This document shows, piece after piece, positions 35,770-44,749 of a stretch of DNA of 64,000 bases (positions within the stretch are counted from its first letter, which is position 1; each line of letters opens with the position of its first letter). Location: positions 1,094,880 to 1,158,879 of the forward strand of contig CATOSP010000002.1 of NCBI GenBank assembly GCA_951812625.1, read 5' to 3'. The stretch comes from an uncultured Dehalococcoidia bacterium. GTDB lineage: Bacteria; Chloroflexota; Dehalococcoidia; Lucifugimonadales; UBA3495. Below the pieces are notes generated by a model. It searched no databases. It was not told the DNA's origin and saw only the letters and a list, made by a program, of their open reading frames with translations. A program made the translations under genes and the position numbers.

Positions 35770-36970
35770 AGGCAGGTCGTTCGGACCCGTCCAGTCCCCC
35801 ACCTTGTGGGCGACAGGGAGGACGGGGAGGAGTTCGCGCAGGCCGACGAGGAGACCTTGGTGATGTTCGCCGCCCAGGCTGCGCTGGTCATCGCCAACGA
35901 CCGCACCCACCGGGAGGAGCGGCGGGCCCGGGCCGACCTGGAGACCCTGGTCAACACCTCACCGGTGGGCGTGGCAGTCTTCGATGCAAAGACCGGGGAG
36001 ATGGCGTCCTTCAACCGCGAGATACTGCGCAACGTGGACGGCCTGCGGGAGGAGGGCCAGCCCGCCGAGGACCTGCTGGGCCCGGTGACCTGCGTGCGGG
36101 GCGACGGCGGGAGGTTTCACTAAAGGACTTCACCATGGCGGAACTGCTCAGCTCGGGGGAGACGGTGCGGGCCGAGGAGATCGCTTTGCGGGTCCCCGAT
36201 GGTCGCAGCGTCCGAGTCCTGCTCAATGCCACCCCCATCCAGTCGGAGGAGGGTGTTCTGACGTCCTTCGTGGTGACGTTGCAGGACCTGACGTCCCTGG
36301 AGGAGGCGGTGAGCCGGTTCCTGGCTGGGGGCGGCAATCATCTCCCTGGAGGTGGAACTGGCGGAGGACCTGTCCCTGGCGCTGGCCGACAGGCTGCGCA
36401 TTCTGCAGGTGCTGGGCAACCTACTCCCCCGAGGGGTCGCCCATCGTGGTGAGCGCGGTGCGGGACGGCGTTCACATGGCGGTGTCGGTATCCGATCATG
36501 GCAGGGGTATACCGGCGGAACTGTTCCGCAAGTTTTCCCGCGCCAACCTCGCAGATACGCCAGCCGGCGTGGACGGGTCGGGGCTGGGGCTGGCCATCTG
36601 CAAGGGGATCGTGGAGGCCCACGGGGGGCGCATCCGGGCCGAGAGCGACGGCCCCGGCCTGCGAGCCAGGTTCACGTTCACCCTGCCGGCGGTGGAACAG
36701 GCCATTGCCGCTCCCGCTGCTGCAACCCCTGCGCGCTCGCGGCGTCAGGCCCGGGGCCGGCTGCGAGTGCTGGCCCGCGATCTGCTGCTCCAGCGGGTGT
36801 GGGGACCGGAGCGGGTGGGCGAGGGCTGGCTGCTGCGGGACGTGGTGAAGCGGCTGCGCCGCAAGCTGGGGGACGATGCCGCCGACCCCAGGTACATTAT
36901 CACCGAATCACGCGTGGGATACCGGATGGCTGCGGAAGATGCGGACAGCCAGCAGGCCGGGGCCGAATAG
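35770..36970 (+). pseudogene. Broken GAF-PAS sensor kinase joined to a winged-helix regulator domain
   Basis: Successive frames carry the end of a GAF domain (ETLVMFAAQAALVIANDRTH), a PAS-like part (LETLVNTSPVGVAVFDAKTG), more PAS (SVRVLLNATPIQSEEGVLTS), a kinase fragment (LRILQVLGNLL) and a HATPase (MAVSVSDHGRGIPAELFRKF, GSGLGLAICKGIVEAHGGRI). The last frame (36446-36970) then runs on without a stop into an OmpR-type winged helix (LLLQRVWGPERVGEGWLLRD, VVKRLRRKLG, ITESRVGYRM). At least three frameshifts; HisKA and receiver domains are missing. Either a fusion created by deletion between neighbouring kinase and regulator genes, or a decayed unusual fusion. Confidence 0.75.
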
Positions 36971-37236
36971 TCGCTCCTTGAAGTTCAAGCCTGTACTTCC
37001 CCTTTGCAAAAGGCTGAGCCACCCAAAGGAAAACCCCCGCCTTATCGGCAGGGGCTTGGCACTTTACCATTCGGGAGCGCAGACTCAAACGGCGACTATG
37101 CCGCCAACCTGAACCGTATCTGGAAAGTTCTTGATTTTATCCAGTTTGGTGGACCTGAGGATACACGAACCCTCCAGAGGGATTGCGGGAGTGATGCTCA
37201 CAGCCCCCCCGAGCCATATCTCGAAGATGGTTCTGT
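36971..37236. other. Intergenic region with hairpin
   Basis: No gene. A minus-strand hairpin (CCCCTGCC-GATAA-GGCGGGG then GTTTTCC, about 37033-37055) could act as a weak terminator. Positions 37126-37150 contain a 25-base word (complement ends GATAAAATCAAGAACTTT) that recurs at 44870-44894 beside another regulator remnant. Confidence 0.4.
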
Positions 37237-38595
37237 CTACCGTACACGTTGGTGGGCGAAGCGGCGTCTTTCGTGGGAACACCGGGCCCGTTCGTTGCGT
37301 AGCTGCGTATCCTCCAGCCACAGCAGCAACTCAGCCGGGCCAAACCGTTGCCGGGGCAGCATCTCCCGCACCACCCGGTACACTTGGGGACGGGTGATCC
37401 GGGACATCTTTTTCCCCCAAGCCTGCTGCAAGCCCAGCAGGAACGCCTCGCCCAGCAGGCACATGGCTATGTGATGATGCCAGCCTGCCCAACTCCGGGT
37501 CTCGTATTCGTCCAAGCCCACATCGCCCTTTTCCGTCTCGAACTCCGTTTCAATGGGCCACCGGGAGCCTCCCACGTATGCCAGAGTCTCCAAGGAAGTG
37601 TCTTCGGCAGCGTTGGACAGGTAGTAGCGGGGTTCGCTGCCGTCCAGGTTCCGGCGGTAGACAGCCCATGCCTCCTGGCCCGGCTTGCCCTTCCGGGTTA
37701 CCCGTACCCGCTGGGCGCAGAACATATAGCTCCGCGGCCCCTGGCTTCCCTGGGCCACCGTTATCTCCCGCCAAGCCTCCTCCGGCAACTCATCACTGCG
37801 CTGCTCCATGTTCCGCCGCTGCCCGTCCAGCAGCCTGGGTTTGCGGGGAAGTCCGAACCCCGGATAGTCCGGACTGGTCCACGAAGGCTCCAGGGGCCAG
37901 ACCGGCGTGCTGCCCGGAACATCCAGCACGTAGCGCATCCCCAAGGCCGCCAAGGCCTCCCGGAAGGACGGCGACATCCCGAAGGCGTCGTCCCCGGCAA
38001 CCCACTGGGCCCTGAGGTGACCCAACTCCAAGGCTCGCTCCACCAGTTCCAGGGCCAACTCCGTCTTCGACCGGTAGCCCCGTCTCTCCTTCGGCACACC
38101 CGCCACCGCACAGCGGCCCGGGTCCGATGTCCAACTCTCGGGCAGATACAGCCCTTTGTCCACCAACGCCCGTCCCCGCGGGCTGACGTAGGCCAGGAAC
38201 ATCCCCGCCTGGCAGTTGGCCACCTTCCCCAGCCTCCCGCAATGCTGCCGGGCCACTCCCACCGACTTCCTCCCCTGCTTGGGAAAGTCGCTGCCGTCCA
38301 ACACCCACACCGCCTCGGGGTGTCCCAGCCTGGGGGCCAGGTATTCCTGCAATCGACCGATGACCGCCTCATCGGACCACCGGGCCTCGGTGAGAAAGCG
38401 CTGCATCGCCCGTGCCGAGATGCCTACCAATTCCGACAGGTTCTCGGCGTTGCGCCGCTCACCAGCCTGCACCAGCAGCCCCTGAAGATAGTTCCGGCTG
38501 TGCTCCCGCCACTGCTTACGGCCGAAGGAGGCCGCAAAGAAGGCGTGAAAGTCCTGAAAGTTGTCGTAGACCCGCTCGAAGCTCGCCCCATCCAT
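37237..38595 (-). CDS. IS701-family transposase
   Basis: About 450-residue DDE transposase. VWVLDGSDFPKQGRKSVGVA holds the first catalytic Asp, VAGDDAFGMSPSFREALAAL the second, and RWPIETEFETEKGDVGLDEY the Glu, an order typical of IS701. N-terminal part RNYLQGLLVQAGERRNAENL is also family-typical. An ATG at 38595 is used; in-frame GTGs lie 3 and 12 bases upstream. Frame intact to the last residues, but the left inverted repeat was not found, so the left end may be lost. Confidence 0.85.
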   Translation of the reverse strand: MDGASFERVYDNFQDFHAFFAASFGRKQWREHSRNYLQGLLVQAGERRNAENLSELVGISARAMQRFLTEARWSDEAVIGRLQEYLAPRLGHPEAVWVLDGSDFPKQGRKSVGVARQHCGRLGKVANCQAGMFLAYVSPRGRALVDKGLYLPESWTSDPGRCAVAGVPKERRGYRSKTELALELVERALELGHLRAQWVAGDDAFGMSPSFREALAALGMRYVLDVPGSTPVWPLEPSWTSPDYPGFGLPRKPRLLDGQRRNMEQRSDELPEEAWREITVAQGSQGPRSYMFCAQRVRVTRKGKPGQEAWAVYRRNLDGSEPRYYLSNAAEDTSLETLAYVGGSRWPIETEFETEKGDVGLDEYETRSWAGWHHHIAMCLLGEAFLLGLQQAWGKKMSRITRPQVYRVVREMLPRQRFGPAELLLWLEDTQLRNERARCSHERRRFAHQRVR

Positions 38596-38655
38596 CACCC
38601 AAACCACCCGCCATCATATGACCATCTATCCTAACAAAAACACGTCGTTGTAGTA
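38596..38655. other. Outer end of the IS701-type element
   Basis: AT-rich leader between the transposase start and the P-II gene, ending in CGTCGTTGTAGTACTAG (about 38643-38659), which overlaps the P-II stop codon and recurs at 23959. Probably the element's right terminal repeat. Confidence 0.4.
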
Positions 38656-38973
38656 CTAGAGCCCCGACTCGCCCGTGCGGAGGGTGTAGGAGGCGTCCAC
38701 GCCGGTCACAAAGGTCCGCCCGTCTCCGGGGAAGCCGGAATAGGCGGCTTTCTGGATGGCGCTGGAGACCGTTTCAACCTGGTCGTCCTCGACCACCACC
38801 ATAAACATGCATTTTGCGAGTTCGTCGTAGAAGTGATCTCCTACCTGCACACCCTGTTGCTTGCCCCGTCCCAGCACGTCCCACTTGGTCATCGCCGGAA
38901 AGCCCTCGTTGGCGAGGGCGGCCGCCACGGCGACCTCCTTCTCGGGACGGATAATCGCTCGCACCATTTTCAT
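38656..38973 (-). CDS. P-II family signal protein, NifI1-like
   Basis: 105-residue P-II. RAIIRPEKEVAVAAALANEG at the N terminus; the T-loop start GRGKQQGVQVGDHFYDELAK resembles NifI1 and lacks the uridylylated Tyr of GlnB/GlnK; FPGDGRTFVTGVDASYTLRT forms the ATP/2-oxoglutarate region and RTGE is intact. Last gene of the nitrite-assimilation operon, so it probably senses 2-oxoglutarate/ATP and controls an enzyme or transporter encoded there. The stop codon touches the IS701 end. Confidence 0.85.
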   Translation of the reverse strand: MKMVRAIIRPEKEVAVAAALANEGFPAMTKWDVLGRGKQQGVQVGDHFYDELAKCMFMVVVEDDQVETVSSAIQKAAYSGFPGDGRTFVTGVDASYTLRTGESGL

Positions 38974-38996
38974 CGTCGCGTCTCCTTTTGCACCGA

Positions 38997-40559
38997 CTAT
39001 GATTCGAAGTCGATGCCCGGCATATCAGTCTCAGTCAAGTCAAGGTTGGGGTCGAACTTGTTCCCTTTCAGCTTCGCAATAAGCCCAGGGAGGAACTTCC
39101 CGAGTGTCGATACCGGCACCTGGTCAACAATCTTCCGCGCTGCACGAGCATCGGGACCAGTCTTCCCACCGGCGAAAATCGTTACCGCATCCACCACCTC
39201 ACCCTCGTACCTGGTCTTGCCACCCTGAAACCCGATGTCGGCCGCATGGTGGTTTCCACAGCCCGCCGGGCATCCAGACCAGTACATGCGCAACGGTCCG
39301 GCGTCCGGATAGAGCGAATGCAGCGCCTCGACAACCCGACGGCTGACGCTCTTGGTCTCTATCAGCGCCAGGTTGCAATAGTCGTTGCCGGTGCAGCTGA
39401 CCAGCCCCCGCGCGTATGAAGACGGGTCGGGGGACAGTCGCGAAAGAAGCGGTTCGTCCAGCAATGCAGGTAACTTGCCCTCCGGAACATCAGCGATGAT
39501 CACGTTCTGGCCCACGGTCAACCGGATGGACCCCGACCCATAGGCAGCGGCCAGCCGGGCCAGTTCCGCCATGTCGTCGGCGCAGGTGCGTCCGGTGGGA
39601 ACGCACAGCCCAACGGAGTACAACCCCTCCTGGCGCTGCGGGTTCACGCCCAGGTGGTCGGCCTCATGGTCGTATCTGGCATCCTTGCCCGCCGGGGCCA
39701 GCGGCGCGCCCCAGCGCTCTTCCATCTCTTTCCTGAACCGGTCGACGCCCCAGTCGTCCACCAGGAAGGCGAGGCGTGCGCGGGTCCTCTTTTCCCTCGA
39801 CCCTGCATCGCGAAATAGCAGCGTTATGGCCGAAGCCAGGCGCGCCGCATCCTGCAGCTCTACGAACACGTCCAGGGGCTGAGCGACCGTCATGCCACCG
39901 GAACCCATCTTGCCGCCCACGGCAACATTAAATCCGTTCAGTCCGCCTGGGCCCCTGCCGGGCGTCATCGCGATGTCCTGGGTCTCCGCATGGACGCAGT
40001 TCTCCAGGCATCCGGTGAACACGACGTTCAACTTGCGAGGCAGATTGGTGTACTCCCGGTTGCCCAGGAACATGCGGGTGAACTCCTCTCCAACCGGAGA
40101 GGCATCGAACAGCTCTTTGGGCGTCAGACCCGACAGCGCACAAGTGTTGGTCCCGCGTATGTTGTCCATGCCAGTCTGAAGCGACGACAGGTCGATATCG
40201 CACAGCGCCCGCAGGATCTCCGGCACATCGAGGATCTGGATGTCTCGTAACTCGATCTGCTGCCGGGTAGTCAGGTCCATCACACCGTTGCCCAGACTGC
40301 TGGAGAGCGCAGCGAGGGCTGTCAACTGCGCCGACGTCAGTCGACCGTTGGTGATGCGCATGCGCATCATGAACCGCCCGGGAGTGGGCTTGCGGAAAAA
40401 GGTCCCGATCCACTTGAGCCGCTCCCGGTCTCCCGGCTCGATGGTCTCCCAACCGCCGTGTTGCGCCGCCAGCTCATCGATGTCGTCGAGGATGTCCAGC
40501 CCTGGCTTCTCGTCCTTGATTCGCTCGATGGGGGTGCCTGTTTTCGTTGCTGTAGTCAC
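38997..40559 (-). CDS. nirA: Ferredoxin-type assimilatory nitrite reductase
   Basis: 520-residue siroheme/4Fe-4S enzyme reducing nitrite to ammonium (a sulfite reductase is the alternative). The cluster and siroheme ligands are C389, C395, C430, C434 in VSCTGNDYCNLAL and SGCPAGCGNH. The first half has the paired ferredoxin-like repeat with MMRMRITNGRLTSAQLTALA and LTTRQQIELRDIQI. Placement with NarK and P-II genes favours nitrite. About 60 bases separate it from the NarK gene. Confidence 0.9.
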   Translation of the reverse strand: MTTATKTGTPIERIKDEKPGLDILDDIDELAAQHGGWETIEPGDRERLKWIGTFFRKPTPGRFMMRMRITNGRLTSAQLTALAALSSSLGNGVMDLTTRQQIELRDIQILDVPEILRALCDIDLSSLQTGMDNIRGTNTCALSGLTPKELFDASPVGEEFTRMFLGNREYTNLPRKLNVVFTGCLENCVHAETQDIAMTPGRGPGGLNGFNVAVGGKMGSGGMTVAQPLDVFVELQDAARLASAITLLFRDAGSREKRTRARLAFLVDDWGVDRFRKEMEERWGAPLAPAGKDARYDHEADHLGVNPQRQEGLYSVGLCVPTGRTCADDMAELARLAAAYGSGSIRLTVGQNVIIADVPEGKLPALLDEPLLSRLSPDPSSYARGLVSCTGNDYCNLALIETKSVSRRVVEALHSLYPDAGPLRMYWSGCPAGCGNHHAADIGFQGGKTRYEGEVVDAVTIFAGGKTGPDARAARKIVDQVPVSTLGKFLPGLIAKLKGNKFDPNLDLTETDMPGIDFES

Positions 40560-40618
40560 TCTAGCCCGCCTTGAATCTCTCGCACTTGATCTCGCGCAAG
40601 GGAGAGGAGTATTCGGCC

Positions 40619-42004
40619 CTAAGACTCGCTGTACAGCGCCATCGGAACGCGCTTGGCGTAAGCCGGGGCGACAGCCAGCTGACCGCGCCCCAGCGCGCGC
40701 TCCATGACTCGCCGCTCCTCGGTCTCCCGTTGAGTGGAGAAGCGCACCACCAGAACCAGCGAGGAGGCCACCGTAACGACGGCGCCCAGGTATAGCAGGG
40801 CCATCTCGGTGCTCAGGGACTCCATGCGGAACAGGAATCCGGCGGCCACCGCGCCGGCGTTGCCGCCCGCGCCCACAATGCCGGCCACCGCGCCCAGCGC
40901 CCTCTGGTTGATGAAGGGCACCACTGAGAACGTCGCACCCTCTGACATCTGAACGAACAGGCTGAAGACCAGCATGGCGCCAACCGCCAGCGGCAGGATG
41001 TCCATGCGTGAGAAGACCGCCAGCGCTATGCCTTCGATCAGCAGCACCGCGCCCAGGAACAGGGTCCGGCCCCGCAGCCCGAAGCGAATGCCCACCTTGT
41101 CTCCGAGAAACCCTCCCAGGGAGCGGGCGAACAGGTTCATCAGGCCGAACAGCCCAGCTATCAGCCCGGCCATACCCACGCCAAGGCCGAAGCGGTCGTG
41201 GTAGTAGAGGGCCGCGATGTTGTTCATCGTGAGCTCAACACCGAAGCAGGCGCCGTAGATCAGGAACAGCGCCCAGACCCGGTGGTCCCTGGCAGCCTCG
41301 ATGAAGGCTCGGGTCCTGGCGCCGGGCGGTTCCTTTGCCCGCTCCTGTCGCGCCAGTTCGTCGTCGGGGGAGTCCTGGGTGAACTTGAAGTAGGCGATGC
41401 CCATCAGGAACAGGGCGACGCCCGGCACCACCATCGCGATGCGCCAGCCGATGACGTCGGTGGCACCCAGGGCAACGATGACACCCAGCACCAGCGGCAT
41501 GGCCATCTGCGTTACGCCGCCGCCCATATTGCCCCAGCCGGCGGTGGTGGCGTTTGCCGTTCCCACCACGTTGGGGGCGAACATCACCGAGGTGTGGTAC
41601 TGCGTGATGACAAAGGATGCGCCTATGATGCCTATGGCCAGCCGGAACAGCAGGAAGGACTCGTAGCTGTTGGCCAGGCCGATGGTCATCACGGGGATGG
41701 AACCGATGATCAGCAGTCCCGAGTAGGTTATGCGGGGGCCGGTCCGATCGCAGAGCCAGCCGACGACCAGCCGGGCTACGATGGTGACCGCCACGGAGGC
41801 GATGACGGTATTGCCGATCTCGGCCTTGGAGAGCTGGAGGTCATCGCGGACAATTGCCATCATGGGCGCGATGCCGAACCAGCCAAAAAAGGCCAGGAAA
41901 AATGCCATCCAACTCATGTGGAACACTCGCATGTGCGGGTGTCCGAAGCTGAAAAGCGGGATGTTGGTAGCCTTGTGGGATTGAGGGTCCACTCCGATGT
42001 TCAT
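40619..42004 (-). CDS. Nitrate/nitrite MFS transporter, NarK/NasA type
   Basis: 461-residue major facilitator with about 12 membrane segments. FFGWFGIAPMMAIVRDDLQL at the start, SVAVTIVARLVVGWLCDRTG (MFS motif A-like), nitrate-signature-like GWGNMGGGVTQMAMPLVLGV, and a matching motif in the second half (NLFARSLGGFLGDKVGIRFG). Imports nitrate or nitrite for the reductase encoded next. Confidence 0.9.
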   Translation of the reverse strand: MNIGVDPQSHKATNIPLFSFGHPHMRVFHMSWMAFFLAFFGWFGIAPMMAIVRDDLQLSKAEIGNTVIASVAVTIVARLVVGWLCDRTGPRITYSGLLIIGSIPVMTIGLANSYESFLLFRLAIGIIGASFVITQYHTSVMFAPNVVGTANATTAGWGNMGGGVTQMAMPLVLGVIVALGATDVIGWRIAMVVPGVALFLMGIAYFKFTQDSPDDELARQERAKEPPGARTRAFIEAARDHRVWALFLIYGACFGVELTMNNIAALYYHDRFGLGVGMAGLIAGLFGLMNLFARSLGGFLGDKVGIRFGLRGRTLFLGAVLLIEGIALAVFSRMDILPLAVGAMLVFSLFVQMSEGATFSVVPFINQRALGAVAGIVGAGGNAGAVAAGFLFRMESLSTEMALLYLGAVVTVASSLVLVVRFSTQRETEERRVMERALGRGQLAVAPAYAKRVPMALYSES

Positions 42005-42071
42005 GACATCCCCGGCCCTGAGATGGCAGGCGCTTCTGCTATGCGAAACTCCGGTGCAGTTCCCTGGAGGA

Positions 42072-42722
42072 CTAGACTTCCACCGATGCGCCTCCGGTGC
42101 TCATCCTCGCCACCACCACGCCGGCCCTTTCCTGGCCGGGAGCTCCCAGGACGGAGGTCTTGCTCTGTCCGAGCAGTCGCTTGATGCCGTGCGGGTCCCG
42201 GACGAAGCCTCGGACCTGGCTCAGCCATTTCACGCTCTTGTACCCCTGGAGGAACGGAACCCACAGGCGTACGGGGCCTCCCAATTCGTGGGGCAAACGC
42301 TGGCCTTCGATCTCATAGACCAGGAGAACGCGGGGATCATTAGCAAGAGCCCTGGGCAGGGTCTCGAAGTACATTCCATCGGCGGAATAGAACGAGAGAA
42401 ACCGGGCGCCCTTCATTTCAATGCCAAGGGAGTCAAGCAGCACGGGGAGCCGAACGCCGGTTACCGTCGGCGTTTCTGACCAGTTAAAAATCTGGCAGAC
42501 CAGTGGAGTGGGTTCCTGCACTTTTGGCAGGGTCTCCAGGTGTACCCAGTCCGCCACCCGTGTATTGCCCGTTATTTCGGTGATGGGCAGGCTCCAGTCC
42601 TCCAGTGCCTTCGGCTCGGGCATCGGGTAGAGAGAAAGCACCGGGAGTAGCTCGGTCTCGAAGTCCATAGCCGCAAACTGGTCCTTGAACTTTGGGTACC
42701 TGACGTCGGGACGATGCACCAT
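42072..42722 (-). CDS. Sulfite-oxidase-fold molybdopterin protein
   Basis: 216-residue cytoplasmic protein of the Oxidored_molyb (SUOX) fold. VCQIFNWSETPTVTGVRLPV carries the presumed Moco-ligand Cys (C76). FLSFYSADGMYFETLPRAL and LLVYEIEGQRLPHELGGPVR, then FLQGYKSVKWLSQV, match the rest of the domain. No twin-arginine or other signal. It starts four bases after the P-II stop and precedes narK, so it belongs to the nitrite operon; whether it acts on nitrate, nitrite or something else is unknown. Confidence 0.8.
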   Translation of the reverse strand: MVHRPDVRYPKFKDQFAAMDFETELLPVLSLYPMPEPKALEDWSLPITEITGNTRVADWVHLETLPKVQEPTPLVCQIFNWSETPTVTGVRLPVLLDSLGIEMKGARFLSFYSADGMYFETLPRALANDPRVLLVYEIEGQRLPHELGGPVRLWVPFLQGYKSVKWLSQVRGFVRDPHGIKRLLGQSKTSVLGAPGQERAGVVVARMSTGGASVEV

Positions 42723-42725
42723 GAG

Positions 42726-43082
42726 TTATACCTCCACCGCTTCGGCTTCCGGGTCCTCTGGATCGAGGACTGCGTCGATTTCGTCGACCTGGCAGACGAA
42801 TACCTTGCCGTCTCCGTGATTGTCCGTCTTGTTGGCGTTTACCAGGGCGCGAACCAGGCCGCCAACCATCTCGTCGGGGACCATCCAGGTCAGCATCCGC
42901 TTGGGGAGGAACTGCATGACGCCGTCATCGCTGCCGTTGACTGGCCGCATATAACGCAGGCCACGCTGCCTGCCCCGGCCCATAACGCGGACCTGGGTAT
43001 ACTCCGACAGAGACAGGGCCCCGGCCGCGTCCAACGTCTCCTGCCACTTTTCAGGCCGTATAACTGCAATCACTTCTTTCAT
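42726..43082 (-). CDS. P-II family signal protein, NifI2-like
   Basis: 118-residue P-II. EVIAVIRPEKWQETLDAAG and RVMGRGRQRGLRYMRPVNGS begin the T-loop, which is longer than in GlnB. QFLPKRMLTWMVPDEMVGGL is the NifI2-type signature, and NANKTDNHGDGKVFVCQVDE follows. The usual C-terminal RTGE is replaced by an acidic tail (VLDPEDPEAEAVEV), which is odd and may alter nucleotide binding. First gene of the operon. Confidence 0.85.
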   Translation of the reverse strand: MKEVIAVIRPEKWQETLDAAGALSLSEYTQVRVMGRGRQRGLRYMRPVNGSDDGVMQFLPKRMLTWMVPDEMVGGLVRALVNANKTDNHGDGKVFVCQVDEIDAVLDPEDPEAEAVEV

Positions 43083-43359
43083 CTGGCTTACCCCGCACCG
43101 GATCTCGAAGTGAAGGTACCGTGGCAGTGTTACAAGTCCATTGCGCGAAAGTTGCCGATGGGTTACGGCTTCATTACAGTTTGATTACGAATTATTTACA
43201 GTTCTGTTATATGGCTACGATATTCGTATACATGGAGAATTATTAGGGCGAGAACATCCCGGCTTACCAATGCGTGCGCTTACGGCAGGCCCTGACCCCC
43301 TGAAAGCGATCCAGAATCGATATTAGGACTCTGGGCAAACCGGGGGATGGGAGGCCTAG
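43083..43359. other. Upstream region of the nitrite operon
   Basis: About 280 bp, AT-rich in the middle (tgattacgaattatttacag, about 43181-43200), where the operon promoter probably lies. No specific operator could be assigned. Confidence 0.4.
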
Positions 43360-43572
43360 CTAGGGGGTGGTACAACCATGGGGGCAGGTCAAGTGGGCAA
43401 AGCTCGAGCAGAGAAGCGAACTGCTCCTCAGTCAAGAAAGGCTTTCGTGTCTTGGGTACCTTCGGAGCTTTGATTCGTGTTGCCGGCGAGGAGTCGATGA
43501 GGCCCCAATCAACGCACCAATTCAGCCACGTAGTGGTTGCCTGCCACCGAGTGCGGATTTACCGGGGCTTCA
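43360..43572 (-). pseudogene. Tyrosine recombinase fragment (core-binding domain)
   Basis: The minus strand between about 43572 and 43378 encodes RTRWQATTTWLNWCVDWGLI, DSSPATRIKAPKVPKTRKPF and LTEEQFASLLELCP, the end of the SAM-like core-binding domain and the linker of a phage-type integrase. No start codon and no catalytic domain. A second integrase remnant besides the one at 9464. Confidence 0.7.
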
Positions 43573-43645
43573 ATGACCTTCCCCCTAGAACAGTATCAGT
43601 TAGAAGTAGGGTCCTCCGGTAGAATGAGAGAAGGAAGGAGGGCTC

Positions 43646-43912
43646 ATGGTTCGGAAGAGGTACACAGAGGAGCAGATCATCGGGGTCCTTAAGGAGTCGG
43701 AGGCGGGGGCCAAGACGGGGGAGCTGTGCCGGAAGCACGGCATGAGCGAGGGCACTTTCTACAAGTGGAAGGCCAAGTACGCTGGGTTGTCGGTGAACGA
43801 ACTTAAGAGGCTGAGGTCCCTTGAGGAAGAGAACCGGCGTTTGAAGCAGATCGTGGCCCAGCAGGCGATGGACAGCTGGGCCCTGAAGGAGTTGCTGTCA
43901 AAAAACTTCTGA
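43646..43912 (+). CDS. IS3 OrfA
   Basis: 88-residue HTH_Tnp_1 protein: RKRYTEEQIIGVLKESEAGA, KTGELCRKHGMSEGTFYKWK, and the leucine-rich coiled segment LKRLRSLEEENRRLKQIVAQ. Intact. Confidence 0.88.
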   Translation: MVRKRYTEEQIIGVLKESEAGAKTGELCRKHGMSEGTFYKWKAKYAGLSVNELKRLRSLEEENRRLKQIVAQQAMDSWALKELLSKNF

Positions 43913-43920
43913 GGCCCAAG

Positions 43921-44738
43921 ATGAGGAGGATGGCGGTGGCATATGCGACGGAGAGTCTTGGGCTGAGCGAGAGGAAGGCCTGCAGGCTGATCGGCATCTC
44001 ACCCTCGGTCTACAGGTACAGGTCGAGGCGGTGTGATGACAGTGTCCTGCGTAGCAGGATGCGTGAGCTGGCGGGTGAGAGGGAGCGCTTCGGGAGTCCC
44101 AGGGTTGCACATCATGCTGAAGAGAGAGGGCCTGGTGGTCAACCACAAGCGTACGGAGCGCACCTATCAGTGAAGAGGGACTTGCTCTCAGGAGGAAGAG
44201 AAGACGTAAGGGGGTTGCAAGAGCTCGGGAGACCGTCCCATCTCCTGTGCGTCCCAACCAGAGGTGGTCCATGGACTTTGTCTCCGATAGTACGGTGACC
44301 GGTCGGCGCTTCCGGGCACTGGCCATAGTGGATGATTACTCACGGGAGTGCCCGGCCATAGAGGTTGACACATTCCTGGGAGGAGCCAGGGTCGTGGGAG
44401 TTCTGGAGAGGTTGGCAGAGACAAAGGGGTTGCCTGAGGTGATCACCTTAGATAACGGCCCGGAGTTCGCAGGCAAGGTCATGGATGAGTGGGCGCATAG
44501 GATGGGCGTCAAGTTGAGCTTCATCCGACCTGGCAAGCCAGTAGAGAACGCCTTTGCGGAAAGCTTCAACGGCCGGCTGCGGGATGAGTGCCTCAACACC
44601 AACTGGTTCATGAGCGTTAGGCACGCCAGGGAGATCATTGAGGGTTGGCGGCAGGACTACAACGAGGTCCGGCCTCACAGCTCCTTGAGTGGCAGAACGC
44701 CCAGAGAGTTTGCTGAATCTACGGCAGGTCTCTACTAG
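43921..44738 (+). pseudogene. IS3 OrfB transposase with frameshifts
   Basis: Starts normally (RMAVAYATESLGLSERKACR) but an extra G near 44102 shifts the frame in FGSPR-LHIML, and a second disruption lies near 44173. The catalytic DDE part is readable downstream: [59 protein letters not shown]. Inactive. Confidence 0.85.
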
Positions 44739-44749
44739 CCAGTGATACT

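Larger units (their letters stand above)
43592..44749 (+). mobile_element. IS3-family element (about 1158 bp) with AAC target duplication
   Basis: Imperfect ~22-bp inverted repeats: left AGTATCAGTTAGAAGTAG, right the complement of AGTATCACTGGCTAGTAG. The element is flanked on both sides by AAC (43589-43591 and 44750-44752), the 3-bp duplication expected for IS3. Confidence 0.85.

Noticed and set aside
37033..37055. Strong terminator
   Set aside because: The stem has a bulge and the T-run is short (TTTT); no gene on that strand needs it. Only mentioned as a weak hairpin.
37348..38634. 428-codon frame antisense to the IS701 transposase
   Set aside because: Shadow of a clearly coding DDE transposase.
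42072..42722. SUOX-fold protein lacking its molybdenum Cys
   Set aside because: On inspection C76 in VCQIFNW sits at the expected ligand position, so the site looks intact.
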